From assembly GCF_001625565.1 (NCBI RefSeq), contig NZ_AUXS01000026.1, positions 1-64,000 on the forward strand: a stretch of 64,000 nucleotides of DNA. The letters run 5' to 3'. Of the stretch, positions 43,307 through 51,249 are shown one piece after another. The DNA is from Pseudoalteromonas luteoviolacea NCIMB 1944 (GTDB taxonomy: Bacteria; Pseudomonadota; Gammaproteobacteria; Enterobacterales; Alteromonadaceae). A model generated the notes under the pieces. The model was not told where the DNA came from. It saw only the letters and a program-made list of their open reading frames with translations, and made no database searches. Each line of letters starts with the position of its first letter. The stretch's first letter is position 1. Made by a program: the position numbers and the translations under genes.

Positions 43307-44386
43307 TCATTCTGCTTTTTGTATGAGAATGACTTCTTCCAATAGTGGCGCTAAAGGGGACCACGTATTCCCGGTGATACCATATGTCGTATCACTTGAC
43401 GGGATATGATAGATAGTGGAAACATAACCATTTAAAGCTCCACCTCTTGTGAAAGCAAGTTGACCTCCTAATTGGGTAATTTCTATGCCAAGTCCCACTT
43501 GTTGACCTTGGTCATTACGAACAATATCTTTGTTCTTGTAACGGCAAGGCGTAGTCATTTTATTAAGCGATGCTGTAGTGAGCACTTTCCCAGAAAATAT
43601 AGCTCTGAACAGCTTGATATAAGACGTTAAATTCCCTCCCAACGCTCCCGCGCCACCTACTACACGGTATTCAACGGGATCCTCATATACAGCACTGCCG
43701 AATATACCTTGCTCATAAGCTGTAACCAATGCAGGTTGGTAAAACGAATCGCCTAAATAATACAAATTAGGGTCGTTAGCCTGTGGGAATATCTTCTCCC
43801 TTAAGAAGTCACCGATAGGTTGATTGGATAAGTGTTCAATAACCATGCCCAATAGAAAAAAACCAGTATTGTTGTAGCTATATCTTGTTCCCGACTGAAT
43901 CACGACTGGCTTTTCGTTGAGTTTGTCTACAAACTCTTTTTGAGATACAGACTTTTGCCATTGGTAGTTTTGGAATTGTTCTTCATTAAATACATCTGGT
44001 ATTCCAGATGTATGACATAGTAGGTCTTCTACGGTAACTTGCTCAAAGTGCTTTAATTCAAAAGGAAAATGCTGTTGTATTGTGTCCGTTGTTTTTAATA
44101 AACCACGCTCCTCCAACAGTAGAATCGCTGCTGCGGTCACTGTTTTGGCGTTAGAGCCGAGCGATATAAGGCTACTTTGATTGAATGGTATAGCAAGTGC
44201 TTTGTCCGCAAACCCATATTGTCTACTCGCTATCGTCCGCTCACCTTTAACCGCCGAAATAGCCAAACCTACATAACTATTTTTAGACGAGAACTCTGCT
44301 ATCGCTCGATCAATTTCATCATCAGCATTTTCATGCTGGTTGCACCCAATAAGCAATAAAAACACCGCACTGTAGATAAGTTTCAT
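43307..44386 (-). CDS. Serine hydrolase of the beta-lactamase/penicillin-binding fold, lipoprotein
   Basis: This 359-residue protein has a lipobox (LLIGC, Cys15). Catalytic motifs of the class C beta-lactamase/DD-peptidase fold are visible: SNAK (the SxxK nucleophile, in ISLGSNAKTVTAAA), YNN in RYSYNNTGFFLLGM, and TRGG near the C-terminus (AFTRGGALNGY) in place of K(T/S)G. DLLCHTSGIPD is also typical. It probably hydrolyses an ester or peptide at the membrane; resistance to beta-lactams should not be assumed. Confidence 0.85.
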   Translation of the reverse strand: MKLIYSAVFLLLIGCNQHENADDEIDRAIAEFSSKNSYVGLAISAVKGERTIASRQYGFADKALAIPFNQSSLISLGSNAKTVTAAAILLLEERGLLKTTDTIQQHFPFELKHFEQVTVEDLLCHTSGIPDVFNEEQFQNYQWQKSVSQKEFVDKLNEKPVVIQSGTRYSYNNTGFFLLGMVIEHLSNQPIGDFLREKIFPQANDPNLYYLGDSFYQPALVTAYEQGIFGSAVYEDPVEYRVVGGAGALGGNLTSYIKLFRAIFSGKVLTTASLNKMTTPCRYKNKDIVRNDQGQQVGLGIEITQLGGQLAFTRGGALNGYVSTIYHIPSSDTTYGITGNTWSPLAPLLEEVILIQKAE

Positions 44387-44474
44387 ATGGTCACCATGGT
44401 GTAATTACCAATACAAGGGAATGGAAATAAATAGAAATTATCAATTGAAACAAACACACTTTTTAAATATACCC

Positions 44475-44783
44475 CTACCGCCAAAAAACATGTTTTGTAA
44501 TACTTTGACTCTTAATATCGTACGTCAAGGTGACACATAATGTTGACGGACAGCCTCTATACATATTGCGCAAACTTGCTGCGAATGCCTGGGGGTAAAT
44601 ACGGATCTGACAACTTGTGTGGTCGCAATTTGTATCGAAAACCAGCTCTTTATGCACAAATCCTTGGTCTTTAACCCAACCTTGTGCTGATTTTAGCGCC
44701 GAAGGTTCACTCCTTGAATCAGCCAAACTGCCAATACTATATGTGATTAGTATAACGAGTAAGCCAGCAACAAACCTGCGCAT
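44475..44783 (-). CDS. Small secreted protein of unknown function
   Basis: The protein has 102 residues with a signal peptide (to about residue 21). Four cysteines (CDHTSC, CPSTLC) form two CxxxxC pairs, suggesting disulfide bonds in the periplasm. It starts two bases after the DoxX-like gene's stop, so it is in an operon with it. GAGG precedes the ATG. Confidence 0.75.
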   Translation of the reverse strand: MRRFVAGLLVILITYSIGSLADSRSEPSALKSAQGWVKDQGFVHKELVFDTNCDHTSCQIRIYPQAFAASLRNMYRGCPSTLCVTLTYDIKSQSITKHVFWR

Positions 44784-44784
44784 T

Positions 44785-45153
44785 TTAGCCTCTTTGGCTA
44801 TCTTTGAGCAGCAAATAACTAAACGCGATAAGAGGAATATTCGTCGTTACAGGATTAAAAGCTTCAATCAATAGTTGCGGCTGCAAAACAGCAACTGCAA
44901 TCAACAATAGTGTTAGCCCAATAACATTGAGTATGTTCATGACTTTGTATTTATAAAACATAAAAAACAAAACACCAAACATGACCTCGCCCACTCCGGC
45001 TATCTTCGTGATCAGCGTCGATATGTCGTCTGGGAAGCCGGCACTAGACATAATCAATTGCTCTATTGGTGCGACATGGACTAGCTTTGGAAAAATACCA
45101 TGATATAGCCAAGCAAAACTAATGACATAGCGGGCAATTTGAATCGAAGACAC
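44785..45153 (-). CDS. DoxX-like integral membrane protein
   Basis: This 122-residue protein has four membrane segments. ARYVISFAWLYHGIFPKL, ITKIAGVGEVMFGVLFFM and VIGLTLLLIAVAVLQPQLL match the DoxX-like family. GTG 45153 is the start, with AAAGGAG upstream. It is co-transcribed with the small cysteine protein. Family members are linked to redox or membrane stress functions, but this one is not defined. Confidence 0.82.
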   Translation of the reverse strand: MSSIQIARYVISFAWLYHGIFPKLVHVAPIEQLIMSSAGFPDDISTLITKIAGVGEVMFGVLFFMFYKYKVMNILNVIGLTLLLIAVAVLQPQLLIEAFNPVTTNIPLIAFSYLLLKDSQRG

Positions 45154-45215
45154 GGCCTCTCCTTTTGTTATTTTTACAACCAACTCGAAAATACATGTAA
45201 ATCAATGAATAAACT

Positions 45216-45947
45216 TTAAAGCTGGTACACGTTAGCAATCCAAACACCACTGCAACTTTCTGCAACTACCAGCGCATCTTCAGAGATCCCAGCTTGGGCC
45301 AATAGTTTATTTTCATGCCAAATGGCGCTTTTACCCACCGAAGGCAAACCGCCACTAGGCTTGTTATAATTGGCGATGGCGACCAGCATGCTGTATTCCG
45401 ACGCATAGGTAGACCATTTTTTTGCATCATTCCCATACCCTTGTGGTGTTATCAGAACACCGGCTACATAAATTATTGCACCAGATTCAGCACAAGTTTT
45501 TGCATGCTGTGGATTGATGGTGTCCGCGCAAATTGCATTGGCGATCAGTGTTTGCTCTATTTCCAATAAATGATATTTATCGCCGCTGCTAAAATATTGT
45601 TCTTCGCCTGCATGAAGGTATATTTTTTCGTAAGTTTCAATATTGCCATTATCATGAATAATGATTAAACCAATTTTTGGTAGCCCATTTGAGAGCAACG
45701 GAGCACCAACACCAACCGATATATTATATTTTTTTGCAGCTGCGATAAGAGGGTCAAGACGAGTATCATCTACCGCCATAGCCATCTCAGCAGCCAATTG
45801 AGGCTCGTACCCTGACAGTGACAACTCAGGAAAAACTAAGTAATTTACGCCTAGAGAACTTGCCTTTTCAATATACCTAAGGTGATTCTCGATGTTTAAT
45901 TTTATATCACCTTTAACTGAGCTGCTTTGCGCTACTGCTATTTTCAT
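45216..45947 (-). CDS. Carbon-nitrogen hydrolase (nitrilase superfamily)
   Basis: The protein has 243 residues. The catalytic triad is visible: Glu in YLVFPELSLSGYE, Lys in YEKIYLHAGEEQYF and Cys in NAICADTINPQHAK. It hydrolyses a C-N bond of an amide or related compound; the substrate is unknown. It lies about 60 bp upstream of the DoxX-like gene on the same strand and could be part of that operon. Confidence 0.9.
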   Translation of the reverse strand: MKIAVAQSSSVKGDIKLNIENHLRYIEKASSLGVNYLVFPELSLSGYEPQLAAEMAMAVDDTRLDPLIAAAKKYNISVGVGAPLLSNGLPKIGLIIIHDNGNIETYEKIYLHAGEEQYFSSGDKYHLLEIEQTLIANAICADTINPQHAKTCAESGAIIYVAGVLITPQGYGNDAKKWSTYASEYSMLVAIANYNKPSGGLPSVGKSAIWHENKLLAQAGISEDALVVAESCSGVWIANVYQL

Positions 45948-46238
45948 AGTTCTTTATTAGACTCCAAGATAAATCATCGTCGTGTTAAACCCCACTCTGG
46001 CGCTGGCTCGTACTCAAGCCATTTAAATCGCTGCGATATCCAAAAATAAAAAAGCCAAAGCATCATAAAGCTCTGCTCTAAAATCCTTTGGCATGGTCAA
46101 ATTCCAGCCAAGGTTATTGGCAATCTGCGCCTGAATAATAAAAGTGCATGGCAAGTAGCGCAGCAAACCCTAAGCTTGTCTTGAAAGGCGCTTTTTAGCA
46201 TATACGTTTATCACTACCACTAAATATACGCCTGTGCT

Positions 46239-46751
46239 TTAATAACTTGCTACGTGTTCTTCGCGTATTAATAAGTCTATTTCTTCTTGCGGTCTCATGG
46301 GAAATGGCGCTTCTGGGTAGGTTGATGTTCTGAGCAAAATATCATTTTTTATATAAAAAAGGTATTTATAGGTTTTAACCGCATCCGCGTCATCGATGCG
46401 CGGTTCAACTGGCTGACCGCAAACATAAATCTCTTCTATGATCTCATCAACCGGGCGCGTTTCAATTTTATTCTTTAGTGCTGATGTTGTTTTGCGGTGT
46501 TCCCCTTTTAATACTCGCTCTACATCGAAGTGCACCCGGTAGTAATATCCAGTTGACTCATCCACATCACTCACATTAACGGCGCGACCAATTGCGATAA
46601 AGTCTGCTTCTTTCGCCACCCTTAACGCAAATTGTTCTTCTAGCTCTCTAGAGGCTTTGAGCTCTTGTGCAAATTCAGCAGCTGTCGGTTCACAGGCCAA
46701 TACGGGAGTAGAGATACAACATAATAAAAGAATAAAAATTGCAAACTTCAT
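46239..46751 (-). CDS. Secreted hypothetical protein
   Basis: The protein has 170 residues with a signal peptide (MKFAIFILLLCCISTPVLA). The middle has ADFIAIGRAVNVSDV and YRVHFDVERVLKG, a pattern of beta-strands seen in small secreted proteins that often follow a conserved Cys (here C20, C112). No named family is recognised. AAGGAG precedes the ATG. The octamer repeat at 46904-46959 lies about 150 bp upstream. Confidence 0.7.
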   Translation of the reverse strand: MKFAIFILLLCCISTPVLACEPTAAEFAQELKASRELEEQFALRVAKEADFIAIGRAVNVSDVDESTGYYYRVHFDVERVLKGEHRKTTSALKNKIETRPVDEIIEEIYVCGQPVEPRIDDADAVKTYKYLFYIKNDILLRTSTYPEAPFPMRPQEEIDLLIREEHVASY

Positions 46752-46903
46752 GTATGCTCCTTTTAAAAATTAACCTTTCAATTTTAAATAGTTCTCTAAC
46801 GGTAGTGCGATCTTGTTCACAGATAATTTAGCGAAGTTTCCGCCAAGACATATTATTACGGCTGCAAGCATAACGGAACTGCGAAGTTGAAATTTTTAGA
46901 CTC

Positions 46904-46959
46904 CGGTATTACGGTATTACGGTATTACGGTATTACGGTATTACGGTATTACGGTATTA
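46904..46959. repeat. Octanucleotide repeat CGGTATTA, seven copies
   Basis: Seven perfect 8-bp units occupy 56 bp. They lie 153 bp upstream of the 46239-46751 start codon and may change the distance between promoter elements by slippage. Confidence 0.97.
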
Positions 46960-47181
46960 TTGACCCGCTACCATATAAAGACTAATGATGTTGCACTAAT
47001 AATGTACTTCAATTTTGTTTGCCTAAAACCCAACACTCTTTAGATAAGAGTAATTGCCACACCCTAGTGCTATAGATAGAAAACAGAGGAGCCCCAAGCC
47101 TACGCAGTTTTTTGATTAATGTTTAAACTTATTAGGAAATAATGAGCTAGCACAGTGCAGGCTTAGTTATTTACCCTATTT

Positions 47182-47230
47182 GATATGCGATATGCGATAT
47201 GCGATATGCGATATGCGATATGCGATATGC
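47182..47230. repeat. Heptanucleotide repeat GATATGC, seven copies
   Basis: Seven perfect 7-bp units occupy 49 bp in the same intergenic region, 190 bp past the stop codon of the 47423 gene. Confidence 0.97.
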
Positions 47231-47422
47231 ATTTTAACTGCGCCTTTAGTCAATCTCATTTACTTTCTTGGATACAACTTATTTTTTGTCCTATAGACGC
47301 TAATACGGATGAGAAAAATAGGGTCGTCATTTACCTCTTGAACACCTGTTTACCTACTCAATGACAGCATTCAATATACGACTTCCCTATACTTTCACTT
47401 TCTTACTTGCCTAACTGATACA

Positions 47423-48175
47423 TTAGTATGAATAAACCGTGATCTCTCTGGTCGGCGCTGGGTTATGATCAAACCCTAAGTCCCAAATCTCAAGTGCTCG
47501 AGTTGTACCACCTGCATTTTTACAAACAATTTCCGAGACCATAGTGTCATATGACAAACCACCACCAGCCAGCGCTATGCCTTCAATACTGAAATACGCA
47601 CTGTTAAACGGAGTTCCGTCTTTTTCCTCAATCACATTTGGTGTCAAACCAACTAAATTGGAATAAATACATTGGCCATCTGGAGCATTATTATTGATAA
47701 ACGCTGTGGATGAATAATCGATGTTTTTGTAATACCAAGCATGATCGCCAGATGTCCAGCCAGAGGCGACTACATCCCCCTGCCAAGTTATTTGGGGTGC
47801 AGCTGGCACTTTGTGGAATACCGTATAAGTTTGGTTTGCACTATGACATGTAATTTTCAGTGCTTTTGGTGTGCTTTCATACCCTTCAGGGATCGCGCCA
47901 TTTATTGCTGTATTGCCTTGTACTGCCAACTCTGCAATTGGTTGCCAAGTATTTTCATTGATCACACTTGCGCTGGTACACTGTGCGTCAGGAGTAGTGA
48001 CTGTATATAGCGCTGAAATATGCAACGCTCTACGGCTCTGAACGACAACTTCACTGATTGGACCCTGAGTATACTGAGTGCTAGCACCTGCTTCTAAATC
48101 TGCGTCGTAGACAATTTCGTTTGAAACAGCTGACATGGAAACAACCGCACAAACCAAAGATAAGCTTTTAATCAT
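47423..48175 (-). CDS. Secreted hypothetical protein
   Basis: This 250-residue protein has a signal peptide (cleavage near SAVS, residue 18). It is rich in Ser, Thr and Tyr, with five cysteines, and has no recognised domain. AAAGGAG lies before the ATG. The acidic, beta-rich mature part is typical of an extracellular protein. Confidence 0.7.
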   Translation of the reverse strand: MIKSLSLVCAVVSMSAVSNEIVYDADLEAGASTQYTQGPISEVVVQSRRALHISALYTVTTPDAQCTSASVINENTWQPIAELAVQGNTAINGAIPEGYESTPKALKITCHSANQTYTVFHKVPAAPQITWQGDVVASGWTSGDHAWYYKNIDYSSTAFINNNAPDGQCIYSNLVGLTPNVIEEKDGTPFNSAYFSIEGIALAGGGLSYDTMVSEIVCKNAGGTTRALEIWDLGFDHNPAPTREITVYSY

Positions 48176-48568
48176 TGTAACTCCTTTTAACCTTTGTTGG
48201 ATTAAATTTAATATTAAGTTTTATAGTTCATAATGTGGGTACTGCATCCTCACTATATTATTGCGTTGTGCACTGTCAACATCACATTATGTCTAATACC
48301 AACCCTATCAATATTCTGTTAATCACACGCTAAATTGCATGATTTGTGACATAGCTTGAAAGCCTTAGGAAAAACGAAATATTAAAAAGCAGAGCGATTT
48401 ATAAACTAAAGAAAATCACTTCTACTGTATTTTGCTCCCCACTGAAATAACCCCTGCAGTGTATACACACAATTCCCCTTGTTATAACCCCTCGTCTCAT
48501 TTTGTTTTTTCTACGAATTTTGTCTGTTATTTTGATATTAAACAATAGACAATCATATGAGAAGGGAT
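48176..48568. other. Divergent promoter region
   Basis: The region separates the 47423 gene and the M20 amidohydrolase gene. It is AT-rich. I noticed no palindrome or gene. Confidence 0.45.
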
Positions 48569-49873
48569 ATGAAAAACATAACAAAAAGCCTTAGTATTGC
48601 CATGCTCCTAGGGGGGCTAAACGTGCCAACTCACGCATCTACAGACCAGTCCAGCTTACTTAAACAAGTTGAATCAAAAGTCATAGAGTGGCGCAGAGAT
48701 ATACATCAAAACCCTGAACTTGGTAATCGAGAGGTACGTACTGCTGCAATGGTATCAGAGCACCTAAAAAACCTAGGAATGGAGGTCGAAACAGGGATAG
48801 CTTATACCGGTGTTGTAGGCATGTTAAAAGGAGCCAAACCCGGCCCCACAGTGATGTTACGCGCTGATATGGATGCATTACCAGTGACAGAAAAGACCAA
48901 CCTTTCTTTCAAATCAACCAAAACCACCAATTACCGCGGTGTTGATGTCGGTATTATGCATGCTTGTGGCCACGACACGCATGTCGCTATGCTTATGGGC
49001 GCAGCCGAAGTACTTGCAGGTATGCGCGATGAACTTGCTGGCAATGTCATGTTTGTTTTTCAACCAGCAGAAGAAGGAGCGCCAGAAGGTGAAGAAGGTG
49101 GTGCTGAACTGATGCTCAAAGAAGGGATCTTTAAAAAGCACAAACCAGATGTCGCATTTGGTTTGCACATCACATCCAAGCTAAATGTAGGCCAAATTGG
49201 TTATCGAAGTGGTCCAACAATGGCGAGCGCAGATAGGTTTGAAATCAGCGTTAAAGGTGAACAAACACATGGCTCTACGCCTTGGGCCGGCGCAGATCCA
49301 ATCGCCGCTGCCGCGCAAATTGTATCGGGCGTAAATCACATTGTAAGTCGTCAAATAAATATTACCAAAGAGCCTGCAATCGTATCATTTGGCAAGATAT
49401 CTGGCGGTGTACGTAACAATATTATTCCAGAAGAAGTCAATATGGTCGGTACGATTCGTAACTTTGACATGGACAATAGAGCTCAGATCTTTGATAAAAT
49501 CAAACATACCGCCGAGCATATTGCGCGTGCATCTGGCAACGAAGCTGAGGTAAGCATTTACGAGGGCTACCCGGTGACGGTCAATGACCCCGCACTGACA
49601 AAACAAATGCTGCCGTCCCTTAGTAAAGTAGTAGGTAAACAAGGCATGATTGAAATGCCAAAAGTGACCGGCGCAGAAGATTTCTCATTTTACGCGATGG
49701 AAGTACCCGGTCTGTTTGTCTTCTTAGGGGGAACACCTAAAGGCACAGATCCAAAAGACGCAGCTAGCAACCACTCTCCCTATTTTTTTGCTGATGAGTC
49801 TGCTTTTAAACTCGGCACACGCGCGTTAACTGAGTTTACTTTGGATTACATGGCTCAATCCAAAAATAAATAG
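48569..49873 (+). CDS. Periplasmic M20-family amidohydrolase
   Basis: The protein has 434 residues with a signal peptide (ending near THA, residue 24). M20 motifs are clear: MLRADMDALPV with a metal Asp, MHACGHDTHVAM with the catalytic Cys/His metal site, FQPAEEG, and VTGAEDFSFY with a metal Asp. It resembles IAA-amino acid/hippurate hydrolases, which cut N-acyl amino acids. The start is taken at 48569 (AGAAGGG just before); the frame extends four codons to 48557. Confidence 0.92.
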   Translation: MKNITKSLSIAMLLGGLNVPTHASTDQSSLLKQVESKVIEWRRDIHQNPELGNREVRTAAMVSEHLKNLGMEVETGIAYTGVVGMLKGAKPGPTVMLRADMDALPVTEKTNLSFKSTKTTNYRGVDVGIMHACGHDTHVAMLMGAAEVLAGMRDELAGNVMFVFQPAEEGAPEGEEGGAELMLKEGIFKKHKPDVAFGLHITSKLNVGQIGYRSGPTMASADRFEISVKGEQTHGSTPWAGADPIAAAAQIVSGVNHIVSRQINITKEPAIVSFGKISGGVRNNIIPEEVNMVGTIRNFDMDNRAQIFDKIKHTAEHIARASGNEAEVSIYEGYPVTVNDPALTKQMLPSLSKVVGKQGMIEMPKVTGAEDFSFYAMEVPGLFVFLGGTPKGTDPKDAASNHSPYFFADESAFKLGTRALTEFTLDYMAQSKNK

Positions 49874-49881
49874 GCTTGGTA

Positions 49882-49908
49882 AGGTGATGCGCTTCATTCG
49901 CATCACCT
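49882..49908. terminator. Hairpin between convergent genes
   Basis: AGGTGATGCG / CGCATCACCT with a 7-base loop lies just past the M20 stop codon. There is no T-run. Confidence 0.5.
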
Positions 49909-49937
49909 ACAACTGTGTGAAACCCGTTATTAATACA

Positions 49938-50738
49938 CTAGCGTTTAGTCTGCTTTAGAAGTGCATCTAACTTTGCCTCAACACGCAATATATCTTCTTT
50001 TGATGCAACATTAGGCTCTGTTCCCCCTTCTTCTTCATGCATAATTTGCATTGCATCTACGATAATACCGATGAATAAGTTCAAAACAGCAAAGCTGGTG
50101 ATGATGATAAAAGGAACAAAGAATAGCCAAGACTGTGGGAATAGCTCCATAGTTGGTCTTACTATACCCATTGACCAACTCTCTAGCGTCATCACTTGGA
50201 ACAAAGTGTAAGCAGACGCGCCGATACTACCAAACCATTCCTGCATATTTGGATCTGGATGCTGACCAAATAATTTAGTCGTCAGTACTGCTGACACATA
50301 AAACACAATCCCCAATACCCCAATTACAGAAGCCATTCCCGGTAGTGAATGGCCCAAGGCCCCAATAACTCGGCGCATCTGAGGTACAACGGAAAAGAGT
50401 CTTAACACTCTTAAGATTCTGAATGCACGTAGAACTGATAACGCGCCACCAGCTGGCACCCAAGAAATGGCAACTATGATGAAGTCGAAACAATTCCAAC
50501 CAGATTTGAAGAACTTGAAACGATAGACAATCAGCTTCAAAAGCAGCTCTAAAGTAAATATGATTAAGATAACGAAGTCAATTTTATGCAGTAACCCTGC
50601 GTTGTCCTTGCCGAATTGAGTCGTTTCCAACCCTAACGTCACAGCATTAAATAAAATCACTGCAATTAAAAAGTTTTGAAATGATTTAGCCTCTACTAAA
50701 GCTGTCAATCTTGACATAAAAGTGTTTGAAGATGTCAT
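49938..50738 (-). CDS. Voltage-gated sodium channel of the NavBac family
   Basis: This 266-residue membrane protein has six helices. The voltage sensor S4 is clear (ALSVLRAFRILRVLRLF, then QMRRVIGA), with arginines every third residue. The selectivity filter is TLESWSM, the motif of the bacterial Na+ channels. A cytoplasmic C-terminal coiled coil (IVDAMQIMHEEEGG and KEDILRVEAKLDALLKQ) completes the family layout. NaChBac has 274 residues, so this is full length. It probably passes sodium in response to membrane depolarisation, with links to motility or pH control in marine bacteria. Confidence 0.93.
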   Translation of the reverse strand: MTSSNTFMSRLTALVEAKSFQNFLIAVILFNAVTLGLETTQFGKDNAGLLHKIDFVILIIFTLELLLKLIVYRFKFFKSGWNCFDFIIVAISWVPAGGALSVLRAFRILRVLRLFSVVPQMRRVIGALGHSLPGMASVIGVLGIVFYVSAVLTTKLFGQHPDPNMQEWFGSIGASAYTLFQVMTLESWSMGIVRPTMELFPQSWLFFVPFIIITSFAVLNLFIGIIVDAMQIMHEEEGGTEPNVASKEDILRVEAKLDALLKQTKR

Positions 50739-51143
50739 GGTTCTATTTTAGGAAAATAAAAGATAAACAATGATTTGGTGTTTGGGCTTTTTTGTCAAGC
50801 CTTATCAAAATCCTCTCATCATGATAATCGTTGTGCCCTCTACCTGATTTACCAACGTCGACTATAGACATAAATTACATTAATCCCATAAGGCTCGTAG
50901 TGCCGTCAAAATTAGTAATTCATCTCTTCATTGTGTCTAGCTACTAAAATGGCAACCATCAGATGATAAAGTTCAGGCAATACAACTCGCCATCTAAAGC
51001 CGCACAGTTAGTTGAGTGCTGAATTAATCAGCAATAAACATGAAATTTAAACAACAATTTTATATACATAGCCAAGATATCAGACTGCCATCATTCACTA
51101 CTTCAAACAACCACTGAGACTAATAACAACCAACCCGTTCATT

Positions 51144-51172
51144 TTGACAACATATTACCGCTTGTTTTTTAT
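51144..51172 (+). promoter_or_regulatory. Sigma70-type promoter for the lysozyme-like/CBM gene
   Basis: A perfect -35 TTGACA at 51144 is followed by 17 bases and TTTTAT at 51167, a partial -10 match. The distance to the ATG is about 80 bp. Confidence 0.45.
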
Positions 51173-51194
51173 ACAGTAGATTGTATATTTTATA

Positions 51195-51210
51195 TTGACA
51201 GCGATGTCAA
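51195..51210. promoter_or_regulatory. 16-bp palindrome, candidate operator
   Basis: TTGACAGCGATGTCAA has perfect 6-bp arms and lies 40 bp before the ATG, just downstream of the predicted start of transcription. It could be an operator or a hairpin in the leader. Confidence 0.5.
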
Positions 51211-51249
51211 AACACTTTCCTAATACAACATGAAAAGAGCAACAACATT

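Larger units (their letters stand above)
46752..47422. other. Intergenic region with two short tandem repeats
   Basis: About 670 bp contain no visible gene. The octamer array at 46904 and heptamer array at 47182 are the only structures found. It holds the promoter of the 46239 gene and the 3' end of the 47423 gene. Confidence 0.6.
50739..51249. other. Intergenic region with promoter and palindrome
   Basis: No gene is visible in these 511 bp. The right end holds the promoter and palindrome of the 51250 gene. Confidence 0.5.

Noticed and set aside
43307..44386. Beta-lactamase antibiotic resistance gene
   Set aside because: It has the serine beta-lactamase fold but the third motif and the lipoprotein form fit the wide family of serine hydrolases; resistance cannot be claimed.
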